A DNA stretch of 64,000 nucleotides, taken from Rosa chinensis. Taxonomy: Eukaryota; Streptophyta; Magnoliopsida; Rosales; Rosaceae. The DNA is taken from assembly GCF_002994745.2 (NCBI RefSeq), contig NC_037088.1:60840397-60904396 (forward strand). The letters run 5' to 3'. The notes under the pieces were generated by a model that was given only the letters and a program-made list of their open reading frames with translations, did not search any database and was not told the origin of the DNA. The translations under genes were made by a program, and so were the position numbers. How positions within the stretch are numbered: position 1 is the first letter of the stretch; each line of letters opens with the position of its first letter. Positions 54,208 through 64,000 of the stretch are shown in pieces.

Positions 54208-56689
54208 TCACTGCTGTAGTTCTTGTGCAATTCTAATGCATTCTGACATTGGACAGTTGGTCTTGAGTGCATTGGACTCGATATGTGACCTACTCACAGC
54301 ATATCCCTCCTGCAAAAGAATATAACCGACCGGAGTATTAAAGCTTTGGACCGAGACAAACTGTTTCCCATAATACTCCTGAACAACCCCAAACTCCAAC
54401 ATGGACTTTTTAGCTATCCCCAAAGAAATGGTAGAGTACTGTGGGATTACCTTTTGAAGGGCAGACACCACAGCTTTGAGTGCTGGTGAATTTACTTTTG
54501 CACGGCTTGCTACCTGGAACAGATAAAAGAGATAAAGTCATCATCTATCACAAGAAAAACAACTCCCTGAAATAGAAAAAACAATGACAACAAGTGTACC
54601 TCGTCCAAGTTGATGAAGCCAAATGGTAATCTGGGGTCGCTCTCAGCCACCATTGTATTTAAAAGTTTGTCAAGATCAGTTCCTGTGTCACTGCCCGCCC
54701 ATCCCCATTCCTTTGCTAAAGTTAACATATCTGTAATGTAAGCAGCATCATGAAGAGGCCCTGTCCAGAGAGGACCAGAAACAACTAGTGACATAGACAC
54801 CTGGAAAGAACTAACAGTGCTTAGTACATATAATTCTTATACTCTCAGTGCCTACGAGTAAAAATGTACTTTTGAATATTTATCAACATGCCAATGAGAA
54901 AAACTATTATGAAAACTCTTAAGAAAAATGAAAATCTTTAATAAGGGAGCACAAATACTGGCCTACAGCAGCCCTGCACTCATATCAGGAGGCTTTGTTT
55001 GAACTCCCTTTAATAAGCTTCCATTTCATAAGAGATTTGACATAATTTAAAAACACAGGTAAGATGAGAATTCATGTAATTGACCTCATAGACTGAAATA
55101 CAATCAAAATGATGATGATGATCTCTTCCACTCTATTAGGGGAGAGGTCGTGGATTTGTCTCCCAATGGCATAGCCAAGTAGGTATCAAATAGCTATCCA
55201 TTCTCCCGGATCATTAAGCAAAAGAAACTACTTTGCACTGTAGACAACTTAATCAAAATCCAAAGAACCTCAATGCAAGGATCTCTGTAATTATTGTTCT
55301 TAATTTTTCTAAACCCCAAGTTGGAGGAGCAAAGGAAAGAAAAATGATGGAAGGAAAGAAAGGTGAAACCTCAACAAAATATGTTTTAAGGGCTATAAAT
55401 CATATGAGATTAAGACTTCAAATGTATTAAAGCCTAAATGTCATAGTCAGAGCAAGGCTCTTCGAGTTCTACAAAAGCAATGCATGCTGAATATGAAAGC
55501 TTTTCAGGAAAGAAAGAACAAAAACTAGGGAACAAAACAAGATCATACCACGAATGTGTAAGAAAGAAAAAAACTGTTAACTTATACCTTTGAATCACTG
55601 CAGGGGCAACTGATCCGACCAAGTTCATCCCATGAAAATTCATGAGAATTTCCACAGTCGCGGCAGTAGCTGATAAAACCGTAGTGTCTGTTTCCATGTA
55701 AAGCAAGTAATAAGCACCAATAAGTCACACAGCTATCCCAAATACAAAAATCATACAATTAATCACCTGCTATCAGGGAGCTTTCCACGAATGACACGCA
55801 GCATGACTCTGAAAACGGGTCCGTGATACGAATAGTATGAAAACAGCGGAGTAACACGATACCCCATCACAGAAGCTACCCGCACCACCCCTCCTATAAG
55901 CATTCTCAAACCAAGCTCATTCGAATATGGCATAGGCCGAACATAAGCTCCATATGCCGCTAAAGTTCTACACACACAAATACCAAATCATCAGTCCTAC
56001 TAAATGGTCAATGCATACAAAGCGTCAAACTTGAACAACTAAACAGAGCTCAGAAACACTCACTGTTGCGGCCGGCGGCCCCCGGAAGAGAAACCATCGG
56101 TGGAGGTAACGTAAAGCAAGCCATCCATCCTCAAAGCATTAATCGCCGACCTGAGAAACGACGAGTCGCTGCCAAACGAATCAATGTCAATGAGGTCATA
56201 GAAATCCCTGTTCAGATAACACTCGGTCATGATCCGATTCGCATCCATAAGCGTCACCTTCCACCTCTCCTCCTCCTCCTCGCCGGAGCTCCTCAAGTTC
56301 TCCGTGATCACATCCCTGCTCTCAACATTTCCATCATTCGCCAACACAAAATCGGCCTCCGCCTCCACCAGGTACCGCAGAGACCGAATGCCGCAGCCGC
56401 AGAGGGCATCGAGTACACGCAATTTCCCTCTAGATTTCTTGTACAGCGTCGCGGCCAGAACACCCAAATCCCGGCCGGTGGCGCTCTCGTGCCGGAAAAA
56501 TGTCTCTCCCGTGTCGAATTTGAGACCTCTCTCGGTTCGATACTCGCATTTTCGATCAATCGGCTCCGAATTGGGGACTGGATTCTGGTTTAGGGTTGCG
56601 AATTTGGGGATTTGGTTTTTGGGGTTTGGTTTTGGGTTGGGGAGAAATGAGAAAGGGGATAGGGTTTTAGGAGCCAGAGCCAACAACAT
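54208..56689 (-). CDS. TRM1: TRM1-family tRNA (guanine26-N2)-dimethyltransferase, organelle-targeted form
   Basis: Five exons on minus: 56064-56689, 55767-55967, 55588-55687, 54600-54800, 54208-54513, in frame for 477 residues. Residues 1-45 are Pro/Asn/Ser-rich and lack acids, so a plastid or mitochondrial transit peptide is likely. The SAM-binding fold follows: FFRHESATGRDLGV, then the motif I loop VLDALCGCGIRSLRY, then VLANDGNVES and the LIDIDSFGSDSSFL catalytic region. Downstream a Cys cluster (YCRDCGN, then CPCSDS) matches the family's zinc-binding part. The enzyme makes m2,2G at position 26 of tRNAs. The frame is open upstream to an ATG at 56782, but the ATG at 56689 gives the better leader. 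Arabidopsis At3g56330 is the likely counterpart. Confidence 0.92.
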
Positions 56690-59600
56690 GGCGGGAATTT
56701 GTTGGGTTGGGTTTTCGCGGGTCTTGGTAAAATGGGCTCTCGCACACGTGTGGTTATACTCTCCTGCACACGTGTGATGCATTTTCCCAGAGATCCTGCC
56801 ACGTCATCAAAGTGGGACCCACCATCCCATCCGCCTCTTAAGGTTTCTATTTTTGTGTTGCTCAACCTGAACCGGTTACCGTTAAAGCGAGGTCCGTCCC
56901 AATCAGACGGCGGACAACTCGTCGGCGCCGAAGGTTTAGGGTTTAAGATGTTGGCCAGCCTGTTCATGCTGGGTTCGGGTTTAGGGTTTAGGAAAAGAAG
57001 GAAGCTTTAGCTTTAGACCAAGGAAGAAGAAGATGAAGCGCAGGAGAAGAAAGAAAGCCATGGGGCATCATCAAAGGTATATATATATATATTCTAAAGC
57101 TCCCTGGATTTCTATATTGGTTATTGTAGTAAATGATTGTCATTGTTTCTTATTTTGATATGTTTATCTGGGTTGAAGAATGTTAATTGGAATTTAGCTC
57201 TTTTGGAAAATGGGACTGTTGATTGATTTTGCACTAGTTCTGATGTGTTTACAATAGGCTGTTATTGATGAAGTTGAGTTTTTTTTTTTTTAGGACTGGC
57301 ATGATAGAAGGGTTCTGGTAGTTTTGTTTCCTTCACGTTTTCGATTGGCTTCCCCGATTTTGGTTATAGCATCATATTGTATGCCAGACATCTTTGATTT
57401 AAGTTTTAATTTTTGGATGTATCTGCGGCACGATGATGTTAACTGTTAGAGAGATAAACAGAAACATATTGGAAATATTGATGCCGTGCAGACATTATAG
57501 AAGAGTTGTTCTTGGACGGTTGGTACTTGAAGTACCTAAGCAACCAAATATAGCAAGAAAGTCAAGAAGATGATAACAAGATTAGCTGAAAGTAGGAGTC
57601 GTAGTTTCTTTGAATCAATAAATTTCAATGTTGGAAGCCTTCTATGGATCATTTACTTGTATTTTCACTTGACTTGTAGTTTAAATGTTTTATTACAAAC
57701 CCAGGGTTGTCTTCAGCCTTCTATGTAATCAAGCTATTCGAACTAAATAGTGTTTTCAGTTAATCCTTCAATTTTGGAAATAAATACTAATCTTTTGCCT
57801 ATTCTTTTGAGTCAATTAAAATGATGAGGTATCTTACGGTTCGATTGTATGGAAGGATTTTCAAGGTTATTGGTTTACATCCATACAGGTGATGGCATAT
57901 GGCCAATGGTTCTAAGTTGTGTTGTAAGTTGTAACAATGGACTCATATACAATAGAATGTGACTCTACATGGCCTCAACAGAATTAAAGGGATTTTAAGA
58001 TTGGAATTTATTGATGCACAACCATTAGGAATAGAGGGGAAGGGAGAAGCTTAAGAGTGTGTGATTAAGAATTCAATTTTTCATTATTCAAGTACCCCAG
58101 AGAACTAAATATGTGTGTGTGTGTGAGGACAGTTATTAAAATCAAATCCCTTAGTCAACTCGTTAAATTAAACACTAGTGGAACCCCTATTAACTTCTCA
58201 GTCCAAAATTCAGCTGGAATGCAAGTGTCTAGTTCATCAAATACCCAAACCAAATAAATACTTCAATATCGCTAACGACATTTTTTCCCAACACTTATCT
58301 GACCGGAAAAGTAGGAACTAGAATTTGATTTCTCAATCTTGACTTCAACCTCATTGGATCATTTCCATTTCCCCCTTAATAATAGTTACTTGCAAAAGGA
58401 AAGCCAATGGGAGAACACATCAGCTATGCTCTTCGATTGACAATTTGGTAGTCATTGGATAAATGATGAATACTACCCTGACTTCGTGCCTTATACTATT
58501 GGTGCAAGGTCCATGAAAAATTTACTTAACCCTTTTTAAGTCTACAAATTTTAAAGTACGAGAGTAGGAATGGTCTATAGCATGAGAGAGTTGTTTCTAT
58601 CAAAAGAAAATTGTATTGTATATTAGCCTCTTGGTATGGTACCTGAGACTCATGTAATAAGTTCAATCTCCACTAGCTTTGTCCTAAGTTATTTTTGGAA
58701 ATGGCTTACTTCAAGATACTATGTCTTAACGTATGCTGGAGCTATTTTATCTGACCTCTTATATAGGAAAAAATGGGAGTGCTCTAGAGCAGAAATTTGG
58801 TTTGAACATTTACCGTAGGCCAGGACATAAAATTATAATGTCTTCCCAAAATGGAGATTCATGTAGTAAGTGGAATTCTCAATTAGATTTATATCATGCA
58901 TTGTCTCTACTTTGATGTTTATTTGTTTAAAGATTTATTTTCTAAAAGAGATATTGTATTTACTATTTAGAATTCACCCTGGACAAATGTATTTACGACA
59001 AAATGTACAATGTTGTGGATTTTTTATTTCTTTCTTTATAATTTTCTCATATGATCAAAAGACAGGGTGATGGTTTTTAAGCCCTTTTGAATTCATAAGT
59101 AATTTCTGTTTAATGTTTTATAGCTTAGATTAATGGGTTTTGAGTTCTATTAAAGTCCAAATATTGTTATTCTTGTTCTTTATAGTGAATATTGATTAGT
59201 AGGTTATGAGAATCACCTTTCAACTGGGATGGAATTTGTTGTTGGATTCCTGCAGTCGCAAATTCACATTTTTGCCGTGTCACAAAATTCACAGTTTTCT
59301 CCAGCCACAAACACTCACGTGTTTGTGCTTCAATACTAACATGAAACTATCGGACTCACGTATGCTGAGACCCAGTCCGCTGGCGCATTGAATAATTTTT
59401 GCTGGTCATGAGTTCAAAATAAATGTAGACATGGTGATGTGCCCAACTGAGGGCGAGTTGGTGTGGTCAATGTAGCAGAGTCAATTTCCCTCTCTAAAAT
59501 GGTATGTAGTTTCCTGGAGACTTCATTGCATTTATTGTGTACGCCTGTAGGTTGTAACTGATGCTTTAAAAGGAAGATAAGTGACTGTAGTATTGGTTTA

Positions 59601-60710
59601 ACAACAAATTTTAAATCTCTTTGCCACCCCAGTGCAGTTTGATTTTTATTTTTTTCACCACTGCAATTAATATTCAATTTGGGGGAGAATGGATAGGATT
59701 CATTATTAATGAGGGTCATTAATTTATTGTTAGGGTAAAAGTTGGAGAGGCAACCATGAGAAATACCCAAGGATGGACTAATGGTGTCTCTAGTACCATG
59801 TTTGGGTGCAGAATTTACATTTTTAACCCTATTGCATTTATCTTATTTTGTTAACTCATTTATGGTGAAGAATCCATTGCAAACCTGCAAATTTGAGTAG
59901 AGTGAGACTGAACTTTATTTCACTGAGACTCTTAATCGAGACCTTTCCATTGTTAGTTTGAGTCCCCTTAGCAGAAAGATGTGTTCTCATTTGTCCTATT
60001 GCATTTCTTTGCGTTTCACTATTTTGCTTCTTTTCTGCTCTTTGCTTTTAAGTCCAAGTTGGGAGCTTCCCCCTGAGGGGAGAAAGGATGACGGTTTTTT
60101 TTTTCTGTATTATATATATAATATATTACTTCTGTCCTTTTCTTTTACTTTTTTTCCTTATTTGCAGAGCCTTTTCTTCATATATTTTCCTTGAGAACTT
60201 AAATCTCTTCTTCTCTGTTTTTTCTTCATATAAGTTCCCTTACCTATCTTCATGTCACACATGTCACAATAGCCCCAATACATCTCTTCTGAGCATGATT
60301 TTTATCAGCATGTCCAGTGCTATATAAAACAGAGTTAAGGATGTATGAACCTACTCCAGAAGAATTCTTAAATATCCAATTTGCTGGTTAGTTTCACATT
60401 TCTGCTGAATATTCATATCCTGGATTAAGCTGTACTGATCTATCAGATATTTCAATTGCTATTCATCGACTCAAAATTCACTTGGATCACAAAGTTTTGG
60501 TATCCTTCTCACTTTTTTCTCAGAATTTTTTTGACCCATATCATTCCTCTTCCCAGGTCCAAACTATTAATTTTTTTCATTTTATTTTAAACTTCTTAAT
60601 TCCCCAGGGTTCTAGAACTGTGCATCAGTCACTTATTAAAATCCTCTCTTGGAACTGCCTGTGGATTCCTTTGGTATATTCAACAGCTCTAAGTTTCATC
60701 TTTTGTGCTG
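56690..60710. other. divergent promoter region and long leader or intron
   Basis: The first 350 bases probably hold the promoters of both the methyltransferase (-) and the downstream gene (+). A purine-rich stretch at about 57000-57076 with ATGs at 57032 and 57059, ending in an AG/GTATAT donor-like site, could be a 5' leader exon of the nucleotidyltransferase gene, with an intron of up to 3.6 kb. A (GT)n run lies near 58111-58125. The rest is AT-rich, with no ORF or element that I can support. Confidence 0.35.
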
Positions 60711-63700
60711 ATGGAAGTTTGCTCTTCTTCTGAAATATCAATAGATAAATGGTTGACAGCTGAGCATAGGGTCCAAGAGATCTTATGGGCTGTTCAACCA
60801 AATGTAGCCTCTGAGTGGAGGAGGAGGGAGCTGATCGATTATGTTCAAAGGATAATCAAAGGTCATTTCGGAACTGAGGTGCGACTTCCCCCAGCTCCTA
60901 GTTTCCCTTCTTTTGTGGGCGTATATTTTTCTTACTGTTTTATTTTTTTTTGTTTGAGGGTGGGGGATGAATTAGGGGGCAGGCTATTTTGGTTCACAGT
61001 AGTGGATACTTTGTATCACATGCAGTCCATGCTACTTTGGAGTCTTTGGATGATGAATAAAATTGTAGTTAATGAATTGCTTCAGTACTGGCCTTGATAA
61101 ATAGGGATTTCTTGGTTAAATCTTTAGGTTGCCTAGTCAATACTTTAAAACTGGAAGAATGATGTAACTAAAAGGTCCCCGATTTATTACGGACAGCTTA
61201 TTTTTTTTATAATATATGTGCTCCATCCTTAGCTCTTCGAAGCATTCCTGCTATTACCATTATCAGTTGGGATCTGTAGCAAAACATAGCTAGGTAATTA
61301 ATTTGATTTCCCATTTCCATGGAAAGAGCTTGTGTGACTACACGCATTCAAGTTTGGTGTACTGTTACATCCAAAGAAGCCAAACAAATCTGTAATTATA
61401 AGCTTCTGGGGTAATACTCTTTGAATTTACTGCTGTCCTTCAATCCCACACTAACTAGCTTCCTAGAGCTTTTTATATCGTCTTCTCATTGCCGATCAAT
61501 TGAACATTTGCTTTATTTTTGTATCAGAAAAATCTTTAAAATCTCTGATGAATTCTTAGGTTTTTGAATTTCATTTAAATTTCAAGTTATATTCCTGTAT
61601 CATTCTGCTATATCTTACTCATGTTTTGGGAACCTATATAGAAAGCTTCCACTTAAGGAATGTTCTATCATACCATATGTTACTTTTGGTGTTGGACATG
61701 CTTATAGTATTGGCCATTTGAAGAGTTATCATATGTATTGACCTAAGTGGCTATTCATATCAGGAACCTCTTGAAATTTTACGTAAAGTGCATGTGTATG
61801 TTCTTATTAAAATTTTACGTAAGTGGCCATTGTATAGGATCTGATTGTGTCACTTGCATTGATTCCACGTGTTTTATCCTGTGGATGTGGACCTGAAATC
61901 CACGTGCTTTTCTTTCTCGATTAAAACTTTGTCTATGTGACCATACATAGGAATCTGATTGTCACTTGCTTGAAATCCACTTGTTTCATCTTGTGGACGT
62001 TAGGCCCGAAATTTAATAGCGTATCTATAATGTTCACTCTGCTGAGGGAAGTTAATGATTAGTTTATTTCAATAGTTACATGCTTTTATTTAATGTTCCT
62101 TGATAAATTGAGGATATTTTCTTTCCCAAATAAAAAAAGAAGAAGAGGTTATTAACATCAGCATGTGCATGCCTTACAGGTGTTGTCCTTTGGTTCAGTT
62201 CCTTTAAAAACGTATCTCCCTGATGGAGATATTGATTTGACAGTACTCTGTCATCGGAAGCAGGAGGAAGACTTAGCTAGGGCTATCTGCAGTCACCTTC
62301 AAGGTGAACCAAAGGAACCTGGGTTCTTGGTTGAAGATGTTAGATATGTTTATGCAAAGGTTTAGATTTCTTATCTTTGGTCTTACAATTGCCCGGCATT
62401 TGTTTAAAATCTTGGTGAAGTATATTCTCTATTTGATTTGTTCTTAATTGTCTACATTTTAGTTGTTGCATTGAGGGCTATTTTCATCTTTACTCTTTGA
62501 ATGGAAAAGTCCAAATGCTAAAATTTGTCTATTCTTTTTCTTCCTCCCACGTCTTATAGTGTTAATGAGGCAAATCTGAACCCCTTTGTATCATATTAGA
62601 CAACCCTAATACTTTAGATCCTTCTCACTAGTCAGAGACTGGTGCGATGATCTGTATTATGTGTGATTTTTCTTCATCTTGACAACTAGTGATTTTCAAA
62701 AGGCATTTGACAAAGTAAGAAATATCTACTCCATCATCCCAACCAGTACCTTCGGCACCTGGCACTTTAAAAGACAGCCTATTTAAATTATGTCCAGAAT
62801 ATACAAAACAGTGCCTCACCAAAACTGGTTTTGTTCTACTCCCTTCTTCGATGGCTCTTAAATGCTTTACATACTTTACAATGTTCACTTAACAGCTTCA
62901 TGTACACCCAATGAGTAATCTTGGTCCATGTCCATGCTGAAGTAGGGTCTTATGTGTCTGAGATTGCCTGTTATTTCAGAGCATGACCTGATGCAAATCT
63001 CAGATCGCCAAAGTTTTTATTCATGTTTTTTGAACTTTTGATAAAAAAAGTGAATTACTTATTGATGACCCTGAGATCCTGAAACATAAATGTCTCGGGT
63101 TGATATGGAAATAGCAACAGGGTTTGGAAATGCATGGAGTGTGGATGTTAATTGCTACATAAATTCTCCCTTTCTAAGAAAACTCAAGATAAAGTTAATA
63201 ATTTAATGTGTTCGAGAGGGAAAAGAAAAGAAAGGAAAGATGAGGAATGAGCATAAGAAAAACCAGAAATTGGCCGTGCTTTAGTATAGTTCAACCTAGA
63301 GACCAGTGGTCCATTGCTTTAGCCCGTCCTTATTTTTCTTATATACCCCTTTCCCACTTCTGCTCTTAATGAGGCTCAGTATCATGCTTTCTTTTGCAAT
63401 AGGGATAAAGAATTTTGCGCTTCCCTTTTTGGTATGCAAGGATGCTCATGGGCTAATTGGGGTTCTATTGTGGAATAGTCTGGATTTAGGCTAGGCCACA
63501 CTGTGGTCCTACTGGGTTTTCTTCTGGTGTTCTCACAGTTGTGTATCTAAATCATCATGTGTACAGAAATTATTTCCAATGCTCTTTTACTAGAGGAAAG
63601 GAAACATTTTCACTGCCTACAGATTTTTTTTGCCAATCATGTTGCATAAAGGAAGGTATTATAATTTCTTAATTTTCTGGACGAAAAGAAAAGGGAGCTC

Positions 63701-64000
63701 ACCTGTATCTTTGTCATCTTGTTTTTGGTTTTTGTGTGGCAGGTTAAGATCATAAAATGCACTGTGAATAATATAGCAGTTGATATTTCATTTAATCAGG
63801 TGGCTGGGCTGTGTACACTGTGCTTTCTGGAGCAGGTTCAGTCATAACCCTATGCATATAAAATCAAACTCAGATTTATCTGCACTAAATAGAATTAAAT
63901 AATGTCGAAGATGCTTTCTTTCAAGTGGCTTGAATTTTTCCTTATAAGAGCTTGATACTTTTGTACTATTGACTGCAACGTCACTGTTCACATTTACATT
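60711..64000 (+). CDS. nucleotidyltransferase (PAP/OAS1-type), 5' part only
   Basis: Three exons in the window: 60711-60878, 62180-62359, 63743-63835; the gene continues past the right edge. These give about 147 residues. The first exon is a helical lead-in (TAEHRVQEILWAVQPNVASE). The second has the DNA polymerase beta-type core FGSVPLKTYLPDGDIDLTVL, with the Gly-Ser helix and two metal-binding Asp (D-I-D). The third has the third Asp in NNIAVDISFNQ. This pattern belongs to plant poly(A)-polymerase-like proteins with a PAP/OAS1 substrate-binding domain (relatives of At3g56320 and At2g40520). Their RNA targets are little known. The start is the first ATG of the exon; upstream non-coding exons are possible. 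Confidence 0.85.

Noticed and set aside
56066..56593. Long plus-strand ORFs (175 and 182 codons) over 56066-56777
   Set aside because: They are shadows of TRM1 exon 1, which has SAM-binding motifs on minus and proper splice sites.
58600..58700. possible SINE (GTTCAATCTCC box B-like)
   Set aside because: No matching box A, no tail and no target duplication found.
1..64000. CRISPR arrays, bacterial operons, riboswitches, rRNA or tRNA genes
   Set aside because: None seen. The repeats present are transposon-derived or microsatellites.

Overview
The window is nuclear DNA from a flowering plant. Its genes have many GT-AG introns, TATA boxes and a telo-box at a ribosomal-protein gene, and the DNA between them is AT-rich and full of plant DNA transposons and LTR retrotransposons. 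Gene content and protein similarity point to a eudicot; a rosid, possibly Rosaceae, is my guess and is not proven. Eight protein-coding genes could be rebuilt exon by exon with consistent reading frame. The last one runs off the right edge.

Layout: 1-10.4 kb is mostly transposon debris: a Helitron 3' end, two CACTA-type elements (one complete, with its 3-bp target duplication) and a foldback MITE with a 9-bp duplication. 10.7-14.7 kb (-) is a 12-exon membrane transporter related to bacterial NTP/NDP-exchange-type MFS proteins. 14.9-21.7 kb is a direct tandem duplication of a macro-domain (ADP-ribose-binding) gene. The right copy is intact; the left copy is a pseudogene and also took up an 850-bp non-LTR retroelement. 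21.7-24.6 kb (-) is a reticulon. 26.2-29.0 kb (+) is a UDP-xylose-type nucleotide-sugar transporter. 29.4-30.6 kb is a Mutator-like element.

30.7-45.8 kb is a nest of two LTR retrotransposons. The outer one is a decayed Ty3/Gypsy chromovirus (minus strand, about 255-bp LTRs, TSD GAGAA). Between its gag and pol sits a 9.7-kb element (plus strand, 2.37-kb almost identical LTRs, TSD ATAGG, tRNA-Asp primer site). This young element has no recognisable gag-pol. It carries, antisense, an intact intronless WUSCHEL-type homeobox ORF (homeodomain, WUS box, EAR-like tail), and in sense an unknown 176-aa ORF. This is the most unusual object in the window.

45.9-48.4 kb holds a hAT-like element and a PIF/Harbinger-like element that seems to carry the first exon of a TIFY8-like gene. 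48.7-64 kb is gene-dense: mitochondrial Mn superoxide dismutase, ribosomal protein eS26, a TRM1-family tRNA dimethylguanosine methyltransferase (-), and the 5' part of a nucleotidyltransferase gene. From memory this order matches Arabidopsis At3g56350-At3g56320, which would mark it as an old conserved block.

The genes do not form a pathway. They are housekeeping functions set between transposon-rich stretches.
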